In this document: positions 43,870 through 55,014 of the stretch, piece after piece
Numbering within the stretch: the stretch's first letter is position 1
How the letters are laid out: every line of letters starts with the position of its first letter
NCBI RefSeq assembly: GCF_900176355.1
Contig: NZ_FWXI01000009.1
Coordinates: 1-64,000, forward strand
Length of the DNA stretch: 64,000 nt
Source of the DNA: Sporomusa malonica
GTDB lineage: Bacteria > Bacillota > Negativicutes > Sporomusales > Sporomusaceae
Direction: 5' to 3'
Translations under genes and position numbers: made by a program
The notes under the pieces: generated by a model
The model's input: only the letters and a program-made list of their open reading frames with translations
What the model was told of the DNA's origin: nothing
The model's database searches: none

Positions 43870-44925
43870 CTAATTTTGCTTTTTTAGCGGTTTGGCGACA
43901 CCAGGTACGGGCCGATATACAGATATCGCTTCGCTTTTTCCTTTTAATTTGATAGCTGAAGGCCGGAACATCAGGTAATAGACTAAGTCTTTTTTGAACC
44001 CAAGCTGTTCCAACGCTGCTTGTTTGGAATAGTCATCACTATAGATCGTTGTGCTGATAATGCCGTGTTTGTAATTCGCGGTTATCATGCTGACAGCTTT
44101 GCTAATGATGGCTTGGCGCAAAGCTTCATGTGACGGATGGAGGATAAGGTTAAACACATGACTTTCTACCTTTAGATAGCTGTTAATTGTCAGCAACGCT
44201 ACTAATTTTCCTTCCTGCTCTATCACGTAGTCCTTTTTCCGCTTCCGCATGAGATAGTTTTTCAGCCACTCCAAGTTTCTGACCATCATACTAGGGCTAA
44301 ACTCTGCATAGGCTCGCTTAACTACCCGCCGCAACAGCAATGGCACTGATTCAAGATATAATTGGTAAAGCTTAGACCGGTCCTGTCCCTTAAGTTCCCG
44401 GAATCCAGTCAGTTCTTCACCCGGCATCGCAGTCAAAGAATAACCTGACGCCAAAGACCTTTCATAGTGCAATATTTCGGTTATTTGCCTAAACCCCAGC
44501 CGCCGGTAAAATTTATAGGCCGGATTATCGACCCGGACTTCGAGCACAACATCATAATCATTGGTATCAACGGCTTCATCGAGCAGCTTGGTTAAAACCC
44601 AGGTACCTAGTCCCTGACCGCGGTATTGTTTGCTAAAAGCTATATAGTCAACATGCAGCTGGGTAGGGTTAAGGTATGATACTTGAATAAATCCAACTAC
44701 CTGCCCCTTTATTTTAATGACATAAATATTAAAGTGGTTTTTAACCCATACTGAAAACCTGCTTAAAGGGTGTAAAAAATAATAAAACTGCCTGGCACGA
44801 TGGATGCGGCGTTTAATTTGCTCCATATCAACCTCATCACCGAAAGCGCTGGCAAACAACTTTTCCAATTGGTTCAAATCAGGGCGCTGTACCTTTTCAA
44901 TTGTCAAATGCTCGAACATGTTCAT
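43870..44925 (-). CDS. Two-domain GNAT N-acetyltransferase, putative
   Basis: A 351-residue protein. The first half (about 1-160) is a GNAT domain with the acetyl-CoA loop QYRGQGLGTWVLTKLL; the second half resembles a degenerate GNAT-like domain. A perfect inverted repeat directly overlaps its ribosome binding site (see 44934-44963). The substrate is unknown. It lies directly upstream of the fpg-like gene in the same direction. Confidence 0.8.
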   Translation of the reverse strand: MNMFEHLTIEKVQRPDLNQLEKLFASAFGDEVDMEQIKRRIHRARQFYYFLHPLSRFSVWVKNHFNIYVIKIKGQVVGFIQVSYLNPTQLHVDYIAFSKQYRGQGLGTWVLTKLLDEAVDTNDYDVVLEVRVDNPAYKFYRRLGFRQITEILHYERSLASGYSLTAMPGEELTGFRELKGQDRSKLYQLYLESVPLLLRRVVKRAYAEFSPSMMVRNLEWLKNYLMRKRKKDYVIEQEGKLVALLTINSYLKVESHVFNLILHPSHEALRQAIISKAVSMITANYKHGIISTTIYSDDYSKQAALEQLGFKKDLVYYLMFRPSAIKLKGKSEAISVYRPVPGVAKPLKKQN

Positions 44926-44933
44926 GACTTTCT

Positions 44934-44963
44934 CCTATAATAGTCTTATTCAACTATTATAGG
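44934..44963 (-). promoter_or_regulatory. Inverted repeat next to the GNAT ribosome binding site
   Basis: CCTATAATAGT-N8-ACTATTATAGG is a perfect 11-bp inverted repeat ending right at AGGAGA before the ATG. In the mRNA the last AGG of the arm would overlap the Shine-Dalgarno sequence. It could be an operator or a translation-controlling hairpin. Confidence 0.5.
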
Positions 44964-45022
44964 TAATAAATACTTATTTTACACCTACCCGCTAAAGCCG
45001 GCTGGTATAACTCATCAGGAAA

Positions 45023-45154
45023 ATAAAGTAGACTTAGCTTCAGATGGGGTTTTAACCCCACCTGAAGGTTAGTCGCCCTTATCCAGGGACTTAGCCGCTC
45101 TTAACTCCCACTTGTAGAAGAGGGAGTCTTAGAGCGGGTTAGTCATCGGATAAA
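45023..45154 (-). ncRNA. HEARO/IscB omega-RNA-like element, solo copy 2
   Basis: The second copy of the 24256-24392 element, on the opposite strand. In its own orientation it begins TTTATCCGATGACTAACCC, has a longer hairpin CCGCTCT...GACTCCC paired with GGGAGTTAAGAGCGG, then GGCTAAGTCCCTGG...GGGCGACTAACC and the terminal stem-loop. No IscB gene is attached. Intergenic, between GNAT and yitT genes. Confidence 0.6.
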
Positions 45155-45155
45155 C

Positions 45156-45234
45156 AAGAGATTGCTTCACTATTGTTTGCAATGACAGTTGGTTTACTTT
45201 CCATCATTTGCGAGCAATAGCGTAGCAATCTCTT
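45156..45234. repeat. Palindromic AGAGATTGCT-type repeat
   Basis: A ~79-bp inverted repeat: AAGAGATTGCTTCACTATTG at the left and CAATAGCGTAGCAATCTCTT at the right. It resembles the widespread GATTGCTTCGCTATTGC-type intergenic palindromes of many bacteria. It lies between copy 2 of the HEARO-like element and the yitT stop codon. Confidence 0.7.
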
Positions 45235-45245
45235 TTATATCAGTA

Positions 45246-46106
45246 TTAATGTATGGCCTTTTTCTTAAATCTGCCACCCAGTACGTCATGGACTTCATGA
45301 ATAGTGACAAACGCACCCTCATCTTTTTCATAAATTATGGCCTTGAGCTTTGCAATTTCCAGGCGGGTTATGACCGAATACAATACCTTCTTGGGTTCAC
45401 CGGTAAAACCGCCAGCACCGTGGAGCACAGTAACGCCCCGCCCTAGACGGGCCATGAGCGCTTCGGCGATTTCATCCGGGTTATCTGAAACAATCATAAC
45501 CCCTTTTGATTCGTCCAAGCCTTCAATTGTGACGTCAATGATTTTGAAAGCAACAAAGTAGGCTACCAGTGAATACATGGCCTTTTCCCAGCCAAAAACC
45601 AGCCCGGCTGCACTTAAGATAAACAGGTTAAAAAACATGATAATCTCACCGACAGAAAAGCCAGTGCGCTTATCTAAGAGGATGGCCATAATCTCTGTAC
45701 CGTCAAGTGAACCGCCGTTTCTAATAATCAAACCTACACCAATACCTAAAATTATGCCGCCAAATATAGCTGCCAAAAATAGGTCATTCGTCAACTCTGG
45801 CACAGGATGAAATACATATAACCAGCACGCTAGTGAGATAATGGAAAACAATGTTGACAGGGCAAACGTTTTGCCGATATGGTTATAGCCGACATAGAGA
45901 AACGGTAGGTTCAGTAATACCAAGAAAAAACTTATATCAATACCTGTAAGATGGCTTGACATAATAGCAATTCCAACAATACCACCATCTATAATCTGGT
46001 TAGGTACAAGAAAAATTTCAAGCCCTACCGCTGCAAGGATAGATCCTACGAATAAAATTATATATTTCTTCACATTAGCCAATACAGGATTTCTTGTATG
46101 TGGCAT
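45246..46106 (-). CDS. YitT family membrane protein
   Basis: A 286-residue protein: five predicted membrane spans (about 15-205) and a cytoplasmic DUF2179 domain (about 205-286). ATG at 46106 is chosen because AAGGAGGAG lies 6 bases upstream. The family is common in Firmicutes; its function is undetermined. It has no clear operon partner. Confidence 0.88.
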   Translation of the reverse strand: MPHTRNPVLANVKKYIILFVGSILAAVGLEIFLVPNQIIDGGIVGIAIMSSHLTGIDISFFLVLLNLPFLYVGYNHIGKTFALSTLFSIISLACWLYVFHPVPELTNDLFLAAIFGGIILGIGVGLIIRNGGSLDGTEIMAILLDKRTGFSVGEIIMFFNLFILSAAGLVFGWEKAMYSLVAYFVAFKIIDVTIEGLDESKGVMIVSDNPDEIAEALMARLGRGVTVLHGAGGFTGEPKKVLYSVITRLEIAKLKAIIYEKDEGAFVTIHEVHDVLGGRFKKKAIH

Positions 46107-46156
46107 TATTATCTCCTCCTTAGATTCGACCCATGCCAATTATTTTTTACAGTATG

Positions 46157-47779
<1,623 letters not shown>

Positions 47780-47867
47780 TTATACCTATCTTTCCTAAAT
47801 ATTTCTTACAAAAAATAATTGTAACATATTTTCGATCAAAAATAAAGCTTACCAACCGGTAAGCTTG

Positions 47868-48668
47868 TTAAAACAGTAGCAGACTAACAGCCATAACCAG
47901 CATACCCACTACCAGTCCAAACATTTCACTGTGACCTGTTCCTGATTCGCGCGCCATCGGTAATAATTCATCAAGTGAGATGTACACCATAATACCGGCA
48001 ACCGCGGCAAAAGCAATCCCAAATACCATTTCATTTAAAAATGATTTTAAAATTACATAGCCAACTATACCGCCGATCGGTTCGGCTAAGCCTGATAACA
48101 GTGCATATCCGACCGCTTGAACGGTATTGCCTGTGGCATAATAAATCGGCAGCGCCACAGACATGCCTTCCGGGATATTATGAATGGCAATAGCCGCTGC
48201 CAATGATACACCAAGTGCCGGGTTTTCAAGTGCGCCCACAAAAGTGGCCAAACCCTCGGGGAAGTTATGAAGCGCAATGGCAAACGCTGTAAACATCCCC
48301 ATCCGGTTTAGCTTCTCTACTGAAGCCTGGCGACTGGCCTGGTCAGCGTTAACATCCACCTCATGGTAACTCATATTCTCAGGCACTAATTTATCCAGTA
48401 ACACCGATACCAACATGCCGGCAAAAAAACTACCGATTGTTATCCACTTGCCCATTGGATCACCCATATGGCCAACAAGAGAAATCTCAGCCTGGCGAAA
48501 AAGCTCGACAAAAGATACATAAATCATAACGCCAGCAGAAAAACCTAGACCGATGGACAAAAGTTTCGTATTATTACGTTTTACGAGAAAAGCTAACAAT
48601 CCCCCCACGCCTGTAGATAGGCCAGCCAGGAGTGTTAATGAAAATGCGATAAATACATTGTCACTCAT
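47868..48668 (-). CDS. ZIP-family zinc/metal transporter (ZupT-like)
   Basis: A 266-residue membrane protein with eight predicted helices. The metal-transport motifs HNFPEGLATF (about residue 135) and HNIPEGMSVALP (about 165) are intact. It should import zinc and perhaps other divalent metals. The PAS-GGDEF gene lies 3 bases upstream in the same direction, so the two are probably cotranscribed. Confidence 0.92.
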   Translation of the reverse strand: MSDNVFIAFSLTLLAGLSTGVGGLLAFLVKRNNTKLLSIGLGFSAGVMIYVSFVELFRQAEISLVGHMGDPMGKWITIGSFFAGMLVSVLLDKLVPENMSYHEVDVNADQASRQASVEKLNRMGMFTAFAIALHNFPEGLATFVGALENPALGVSLAAAIAIHNIPEGMSVALPIYYATGNTVQAVGYALLSGLAEPIGGIVGYVILKSFLNEMVFGIAFAAVAGIMVYISLDELLPMARESGTGHSEMFGLVVGMLVMAVSLLLF

Positions 48669-48671
48669 TTA

Positions 48672-49589
48672 TTAATCCTCAATATCTATATGCATTCCAG
48701 AATTCGTCTGTTCACTGTGCCGGAGCTGTTCGTCCAGGCGGTACGAAAGGCTGGAAAAAGAGTCATTATGGGTGGCAATTGTACCAGCGACACAAATTTT
48801 AGCAGTAAGTTCGGGCCAGCTAGCACTAATGCTCATTTGCTCAAGCTGTTGTTTAAGTTTACTGGCAAACGGTAGAATGAACCCTTTTCGAGTATTGTGG
48901 ATAGTTACAAAGAAAGCAGCACTCTGCCAACGGCTAACCATATTGGGTGGCAAAACTTCGCCGGACAGGACTTCGGCTAACAATCTAAGCGTTTGATCAC
49001 CCAACATTGTGCCAAAGTTATTATTAATTTCTTTAAGATTAGCGACCTGAAAAATCAATGCCCCAAACGGCACCATGCTACGGCGAAGGCTTTCCAGTAA
49101 AGTTGTCAACTTTAACTCCGTATACTGACGGCTGTAGAGATCAGTAATCGTATCTCTGAACGCTAAGTTTGATAATGCTTGGATTTTTTCCAGACTGGAG
49201 GTATCAGCTATGGTATTAAATATCTCAACAACAGCTACTACCTTTCCTGCATCGCTTCTCACAGGAATAGCCTTAACTTTTATCTCCATCTGATTTCCAG
49301 ATTTATGCTGAAGTTCTATCTGGGCTTCATAACCTTCATTGTTGGCAGTGGCCAGCTTTAGTGGACAAGCCTGTTCACACAGTCTACTGGCAACGTCACC
49401 GCTGTGCCTCAACAAATGATAACATGGCTTCCCCTGCATTTCAGCTGCTGAATAGCCGGTAATTAGCCTGGCTGCGTCATTCCAATACAAGGTATTCTGA
49501 TGGGTATCTACGAGACGGATACCATCAGCCACATTGGTCAGTAAGGCCTCAAGTATGGAAGAGCTCGCTAGGTGCTTAATCGCAGACAT
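48672..49589 (-). CDS. PAS domain protein with degenerate GGDEF domain
   Basis: A 305-residue protein: PAS domain (about 15-125), then a GGDEF-like domain (about 140-300). The catalytic GG(D/E)EF is replaced by QSAAF (in SRWQSAAFFV), so it is unlikely to make cyclic di-GMP; it may bind GTP or act as a sensor. It precedes the ZIP transporter by 3 bases, suggesting a linked function. Ligand unknown. Confidence 0.82.
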   Translation of the reverse strand: MSAIKHLASSSILEALLTNVADGIRLVDTHQNTLYWNDAARLITGYSAAEMQGKPCYHLLRHSGDVASRLCEQACPLKLATANNEGYEAQIELQHKSGNQMEIKVKAIPVRSDAGKVVAVVEIFNTIADTSSLEKIQALSNLAFRDTITDLYSRQYTELKLTTLLESLRRSMVPFGALIFQVANLKEINNNFGTMLGDQTLRLLAEVLSGEVLPPNMVSRWQSAAFFVTIHNTRKGFILPFASKLKQQLEQMSISASWPELTAKICVAGTIATHNDSFSSLSYRLDEQLRHSEQTNSGMHIDIED

Positions 49590-49690
49590 GGACCAGCCTC
49601 CTGATTTTTAAGGATAATTTCGTAATACCCTTTATGAATTCTAGAGGCAAAAGCAAAATCCCTTTTTCTACAATATTTCTATATTGATGT

Positions 49691-49732
49691 AAAAAAAGCA
49701 CTATTTGTTTCTTAATACAAATAGTGCTTTTT
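49691..49732. terminator. Bidirectional terminator between the PAS-GGDEF and oadA-like genes
   Basis: Perfect 16-bp inverted repeat (AAAAAGCACTATTTGT and complement, 8-base loop) with A/T tails on both sides, 2 bases from the oadA-like stop codon at 49735. Confidence 0.85.
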
Positions 49733-49734
49733 AA

Positions 49735-51087
49735 CTACCGGTGCTTGCTAAAGAAGCTTAAGGCAACGTCAGGGAACACAGCATAGGACAATACATCCTC
49801 AGTTGAAGCGTTAGGATAACCTTTTTCAGCCAATTCCTGACGCAGTGAGTCCATTTGTGGCGCAATGTCGTCAGCCGGACGATGGGTAATAACTGGCTCA
49901 TTACCGACAACCATCTCTCTGAATTCAGGGTCGATGGGGGCAGGAGTACGACCATATTTACCACGTACAAGGTCTTTAATCTCCCGGGGAATTATTTTGT
50001 AACGCCCTAACATAACATTGAAGGCAGCCATCGAACCAGTAATCTGGCTGGTCGGGGTAACAAGCGGCGGATAGCCAAGTTCAGCCCGTACCCGTGGCAT
50101 TTCTTCTAACAGCTCAGGGTATTTGTCAGCCATCCCTTGCTCCTTCATTTGATTCAGTAGGTTGGACAGCATGCCACCCGGAATTTGGAAGGAGAGTACC
50201 TTGGTATCAATGTCAATGGCTGTATTAAGATTAAAATCTCCGGCTAGTTGTTTCTTGACAGCACGGAAATGGTCAGCAATCGGATACAGCTCTTCTTTCT
50301 TGATACCAGTATCGCGCGGCGTGCCTTCAAGAGTGGCAATAATTGCCTCAGTTGCCGGCTGCGAAGTTCCGAGTGCAAACGGCGACAGCGCACAGTCAAC
50401 AATATCAACACCAGCTTCAATCGCCTTGAGGTAAGTCATGGAAGCCATGCCACTGGTGTAGTGGGTGTGCAACTGTATTGGAATACTAATTTCAGCTTTA
50501 AGTGCCTTGACCAGGTCATATGCGGCATATGGCGCCAGAAGACCAGACATATCCTTAATACAGATAGAATCAGCACCAAGCTCAACCAAATCTTTAGCCA
50601 CTTTGAGGAAACTTTCCTGATTATGGTAGGGGCTGATAGTATAAACAAATGCACCCTGGACATGCGCCCCAGCTGCTTTAGACGCCTTCATAGCCACTTC
50701 AAGATTACGCACATCATTTAAAGCATCAAAAATCCTGATGTTGCTTACACCGTTGTCAACAGCCCTGTTGACAAATTCGCGCACAACATCGTCAGCATAA
50801 TGATTGTAGCCAAGAACATTCTGACCACGCAACAGCATCTGAATTGGAGTCTTTTTAAGATATTTTTTCAGTGTACGGAGGCGTTCCCATGGGTCCTCAT
50901 CCAAAAACCGCAGACAGCTGTCGAAAGTAGCGCCGCCCCAAGCTTCAAGAGCGTGGAACCCTACCCCGTCAAGCTGCTCCAACATAGGAATCATGTCGGT
51001 AATCCGCATACGAGTAGCGGCAAGTGACTGATGGCCGTCTCGGAGTACTGTCTCCATAATTTTTACAGGTTTATTATTAGTCATCAA
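49735..51087 (-). CDS. Carboxyltransferase subunit (OadA-type oxaloacetate decarboxylase alpha, no biotin domain)
   Basis: A 450-residue DRE-TIM carboxyltransferase. ETVLRDGHQSLAATRMR near residues 12-26 and LHTHYTSGM near 205 are typical. The protein lacks the C-terminal biotinyl lysine (MKM) of full OadA. Located directly downstream of the citrate lyase genes, it likely decarboxylates oxaloacetate released from citrate, with a biotin carrier and a beta subunit encoded elsewhere; a pyruvate carboxylase or transcarboxylase 5S subunit is the alternative. Confidence 0.85.
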   Translation of the reverse strand: MMTNNKPVKIMETVLRDGHQSLAATRMRITDMIPMLEQLDGVGFHALEAWGGATFDSCLRFLDEDPWERLRTLKKYLKKTPIQMLLRGQNVLGYNHYADDVVREFVNRAVDNGVSNIRIFDALNDVRNLEVAMKASKAAGAHVQGAFVYTISPYHNQESFLKVAKDLVELGADSICIKDMSGLLAPYAAYDLVKALKAEISIPIQLHTHYTSGMASMTYLKAIEAGVDIVDCALSPFALGTSQPATEAIIATLEGTPRDTGIKKEELYPIADHFRAVKKQLAGDFNLNTAIDIDTKVLSFQIPGGMLSNLLNQMKEQGMADKYPELLEEMPRVRAELGYPPLVTPTSQITGSMAAFNVMLGRYKIIPREIKDLVRGKYGRTPAPIDPEFREMVVGNEPVITHRPADDIAPQMDSLRQELAEKGYPNASTEDVLSYAVFPDVALSFFSKHR

Positions 51088-51105
51088 TGTAAGCTCCTTC
51101 CCAAG

Positions 51106-52500
51106 TCAATTTATTTTATTGTTATTTTCAACCAAGTATAGGAAATATGTGGCTGCTAATAAATCGGCAACACCACCGGGGCTAATATTATGTTTAATAA
51201 AAGTATGATCAAGTGCAATAATTTGCGCTTTGCCAGTATCCGAGAGCATTCCCCCATTTTCCATGACCGACTTGGCGTGGTTTTGCACGTCAAGCAGAAT
51301 CTCCATACCATGGCGGTTTAGAATGGTGGTATCTTGAACAACCGTCATCAAACTCATCAGTGTGTGTACCAAAGCATCATTGAGAGAAAGATCCTGACCT
51401 AGTGCCGCCTTCAATGCCGGCAGACCATACACTCTTATGCTGGGGATACCTGCTTCAACTTCGCCTCTGATGCCGGTAATACCATATTTTACATATAGTT
51501 TTTCTCCTGCAGTCAGTTTGACTGGTGCTTGTGCTGACAGGAGCGGCGTAAGTTCTCGCGCTACAATGCCGCTCGTCATGGCTGCTGCCGTATCAAGAAT
51601 GTGATCAGCGGTGGCAGTCGACGATCGCTGCGTATATGCGGCTGCTGCTGCAAGAATACCAAGTAAAAATAGCAGGCCTTTTTGCGTGTTAACCCCGCCG
51701 GTGGCCGCCAACATCTGCTGTTCACCGTCTTTGCCGATATAACGAAGCACTGCCAGTAAATCCTGCGGCAGCCCCTCATGACTATACCCAGCAGCGGCAC
51801 AGCGGAACATGCTGCCGGCAAGAGCGCTGCTGCTCATAAGAAAAGTGAAAAAATCCATGTCTTGGTGGGCACCGGCATTATCGCGGTCTACCAGCCCTGG
51901 GGCTGGCGTACATGCCGCTTCCATCAGCATGGCCTCAACTGCCCATGAACCAATGTTCCAAACAGGTCCAGGCCACAGAATGGTACTCGCAGCGGTAAAT
52001 TCTTGCTGACGAGCAGCAACATTCCGGGCAATTTCTTCACTGCTATGTTTGCCTAACCGCCGGCACAATACCGCAGGTTGACTACACAAAAAACAGGTTC
52101 GCTCAGAACGCCCCAAGCTGGTGCGAGAGAGCTGCCGTCCGGCAGCATCAAATACATCAATATCAAACAGCCGAGCATGAAAGCTTGACTCTTCAATTAA
52201 TATACACGCCTGCTTTAGCTTATCCGGTTCACCGGCGACAGCAACCACGGCCGCAGGGCCGGTTGAGGGATAAATAAATCGTTCCTCAACAATGGAAAAG
52301 TTATTGTCCCGGGATATGGCTCTGAAGCTTTCGACTGCTGTCTGTAACAGCTTTTGTATACCCGGGCTGTCTTTGGCAGGGCCAGGGATATTAGTAGTAA
52401 AGCTAACTACAGGCAGCTCATAGTTATTTCTAAGTTCAGCTTGAAGGGAAGCCAGCCGTTCTTTAGCAGCCAAAACGGCTTCTAAGGTTATTTGTTTCAA
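51106..52500 (-). CDS. citXG: Fused CitX-CitG citrate lyase prosthetic group protein
   Basis: A 464-residue fusion. The first ~175 residues resemble CitX (PVVSFTTNIPGPAK and the ERTCFLCSQPAVLC region), which attaches the prosthetic group to the acyl carrier protein; the remainder resembles CitG (SWAVEAMLMEAACTPAPGLVDRDNAGAHQDM), which makes 2'-(5''-triphosphoribosyl)-3'-dephospho-CoA. Together they activate CitD. Fused CitXG proteins are known. It is just downstream of citF, so it is part of the cit operon. Confidence 0.88.
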   Translation of the reverse strand: MKQITLEAVLAAKERLASLQAELRNNYELPVVSFTTNIPGPAKDSPGIQKLLQTAVESFRAISRDNNFSIVEERFIYPSTGPAAVVAVAGEPDKLKQACILIEESSFHARLFDIDVFDAAGRQLSRTSLGRSERTCFLCSQPAVLCRRLGKHSSEEIARNVAARQQEFTAASTILWPGPVWNIGSWAVEAMLMEAACTPAPGLVDRDNAGAHQDMDFFTFLMSSSALAGSMFRCAAAGYSHEGLPQDLLAVLRYIGKDGEQQMLAATGGVNTQKGLLFLLGILAAAAAYTQRSSTATADHILDTAAAMTSGIVARELTPLLSAQAPVKLTAGEKLYVKYGITGIRGEVEAGIPSIRVYGLPALKAALGQDLSLNDALVHTLMSLMTVVQDTTILNRHGMEILLDVQNHAKSVMENGGMLSDTGKAQIIALDHTFIKHNISPGGVADLLAATYFLYLVENNNKIN

Positions 52501-52574
52501 TTACCCTGCTCCCTCCATAATTCTTTATCCATTCTACCATACTTTTCCCAAAATGGAAATTGGCTATGCCAATT

Positions 52575-54113
52575 CTATAATGGTTTACGTACAACGTCAA
52601 TAATAGTACCATCCCGATATTCAATAACAGCCACAACTTCGTCACTCACAGCAATGGTCTCAGGTTTGCCAGCCATATCATAGGCTAACTTCTGCAGGTC
52701 ATGGATGCTCATAACCGGCAATCCAGTACCTTTCAGATTATCAATAAGATCAGTACGTCGCGGGTTAACAGCTATGCCGCGTTCGGTGACAATAACGTCA
52801 ACTGTTTCCCCAGGCGTCACAATGGTATTCACTTTATCCAGTACCATCGGCAGTCGGCCGCGCAGCAGCGGGGCAACGACAATGGCCAGGTTAGCACCTG
52901 CTGCCGTGTCTGAGTGACCGCCTGATGCGCCCATAATAATACCATTAGAATCGGTAATAACATTAACATTAAAGTCAACATCTACTTCGGTCGCGCTCAA
53001 AATGACGACATCAAGGTTATTGACAACTGGTCCGCCATTATGCGGATTGGCGTAGTAGGAAGCTGACATCTCCAGGTGATTAGGATTGTTTTTCAAAGAT
53101 TCTATTGAAGGGATATCAAAATCCTGAACATCAAATATAGTTTTGATCAACCCTTGTTCCAGCATATCAACAAACGGTGCAGTAATGCCGCCAACACCAA
53201 AGCTGGCAGTAATGCCTTGGGCGATCATTTTTTCCTTTATAAACTTAGCCGCTGCCAGTGAAGCGCCGCCGCTGCCTAGTTGTAATGACCAACCGTCTTT
53301 AAAATAACCTGAGTTCTCAATAACGCCGGTGGCATACTCGGCAATCAGGAGTTCACGCGGGTCACGGCTTATCCTGAGTGCGCCGGAAGCAATGCCCTTA
53401 GGATCGCCAATGCTGTCAAGCACAACAATGAAATCAACTTGGGTTTGGGGGATACTAATAGGGTACACTGGATGGGGCACAAGATTGTCGGTAATGGCCA
53501 CCACTTTATCGGCATAGGCGGCGTCCACCATGGCATACCCCATTGAGCCGCAAGCCGAACGGCCATTAATCCCATTCATGTTACCGTAACGGTCACAACA
53601 GGGAGCACCGATAAAAGTCACATCAATCTTAAGATCGCCAGCTTCGATAGCGCGGGCCCGTCCACCATGAGACCGGATTATCGTCGGTTTAGCTAGCTGC
53701 CCGGAAGTCATAAGCTTACCTAGTTTTGCACGCCCGCCGCTTGTCTCAATTGCGGTAATTACGCCTTGCTCAATGAAGGGAATGATTGCTTCATTAATAT
53801 CGTTAAGTGAGCTTGGCGCAAGCGTCAAACCTTTGATCCCCTTCTTGGCAATGGCTTCAATCACCTGATTTAATACATAATCACCATTGCGAAAATGGTG
53901 GTGAAAAGAAATTGTCATGCCGTCTTTTAACCCAGTGGCCTCGATGACATGGTCAATTGATTTAATAAGTTTCTCTGATTTAGGCATGTTGACACGAAGT
54001 TTAGGCCCAGTCATCTGGCCTGTGGGAATCGTGGCAAACGGGCCGGCATAAGGACGAACTTGCGCTAGCCCAGCTATTTGATCCGGAATCATTCTTCCAG
54101 CTGTATTTATCAT
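52575..54113 (-). CDS. citF: Citrate lyase alpha subunit (citrate CoA-transferase)
   Basis: A 512-residue CoA-transferase subunit. CitF segments VTFIGAPCCDRYGNMNG and GGHSDTAAGANLAI are present. It exchanges acetyl for citryl on the CitD carrier. It follows citE by 16 bases. Confidence 0.95.
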   Translation of the reverse strand: MINTAGRMIPDQIAGLAQVRPYAGPFATIPTGQMTGPKLRVNMPKSEKLIKSIDHVIEATGLKDGMTISFHHHFRNGDYVLNQVIEAIAKKGIKGLTLAPSSLNDINEAIIPFIEQGVITAIETSGGRAKLGKLMTSGQLAKPTIIRSHGGRARAIEAGDLKIDVTFIGAPCCDRYGNMNGINGRSACGSMGYAMVDAAYADKVVAITDNLVPHPVYPISIPQTQVDFIVVLDSIGDPKGIASGALRISRDPRELLIAEYATGVIENSGYFKDGWSLQLGSGGASLAAAKFIKEKMIAQGITASFGVGGITAPFVDMLEQGLIKTIFDVQDFDIPSIESLKNNPNHLEMSASYYANPHNGGPVVNNLDVVILSATEVDVDFNVNVITDSNGIIMGASGGHSDTAAGANLAIVVAPLLRGRLPMVLDKVNTIVTPGETVDVIVTERGIAVNPRRTDLIDNLKGTGLPVMSIHDLQKLAYDMAGKPETIAVSDEVVAVIEYRDGTIIDVVRKPL

Positions 54114-54129
54114 GATTTAAACCTCCCTG

Positions 54130-55002
54130 TTACTTTTTCACCGACTTGGCGTAGGCCAATACTCTCTCAGCCCGAAGCACCATGGGTGTATCAATCATCT
54201 TGCCATCAAGGTTGATTACCCCGGAATTGCGCTCAATCGCTGCTTTGTAGGCAGCAATAACCCGCTCTGCATGAGCAATCTCTTTTTCAGTGGGTGCAAA
54301 AATCTGATGGACAATGCGAACTTGGCGCGGATTAATAACCGATTTGCCATCAAAACCAAGCTGCTTGATCAGGTTGACTTCATTAACAAATGTCTCTTCA
54401 TCATTGATGTCTGAAAACACAGTGTCAATCGCATCAATACCAGCAGCGCGGGCTGCCAATAACAGTTGTGATCTGGCAACAAACAGCTCCTTGCCATCTT
54501 TGCTGCGCGTAGTTTTAAGGTCCGCAATAAAATCCTCGCCGCCAATGGCAAGGGCTACCATCCGTGGGCTGGCAGTCGCAATCTCGTAGGCACTACGCAG
54601 TCCTTTGGCGGTCTCAATTGCAGCCATCATACTAATCGATCCTGGCGCAAAACCATAACGTTCTTCAGCTTGGCTGATAATGGCGTCAACCTCTTCGATG
54701 TCGCTGGGCGATTCAGCTTTTGGCAGACGGATTAAATCTGGTTTAGCAGCAAGCACCACTTTTAAATCATCCACACCATAAGGTGTCTGAATATGATTAA
54801 TGCGGATGGCCACTTCACACGGATAGTTAAAAGTTTTAATGGCATTATGCACAAGATGTCTGGCTGCATCTTTTTCACTGATGGCAACAGCATCTTCAAG
54901 GTCAAAGATTACCGTGTCAGCGCCGTAAATACCAGCGTTTTGCAGCATGGCCGGGTTATTACCTGGCATAAACATCATAGCGCGGCGTAATTTCTTCTCC
55001 AT
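54130..55002 (-). CDS. citE: Citrate lyase beta subunit (citryl-ACP lyase)
   Basis: A 290-residue TIM-barrel lyase of the CitE/HpcH family (MMFMPGNNPAMLQNAG start, DTVIFDLEDAVAISEKD, and IRLPKAES segments). It cleaves citryl-carrier to oxaloacetate and acetyl-carrier. Metal-binding Asp/Glu in GGEDFIADL are present. It is between citD and citF. Confidence 0.95.
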   Translation of the reverse strand: MEKKLRRAMMFMPGNNPAMLQNAGIYGADTVIFDLEDAVAISEKDAARHLVHNAIKTFNYPCEVAIRINHIQTPYGVDDLKVVLAAKPDLIRLPKAESPSDIEEVDAIISQAEERYGFAPGSISMMAAIETAKGLRSAYEIATASPRMVALAIGGEDFIADLKTTRSKDGKELFVARSQLLLAARAAGIDAIDTVFSDINDEETFVNEVNLIKQLGFDGKSVINPRQVRIVHQIFAPTEKEIAHAERVIAAYKAAIERNSGVINLDGKMIDTPMVLRAERVLAYAKSVKK

Positions 55003-55014
55003 AGTGTCTCCCTC

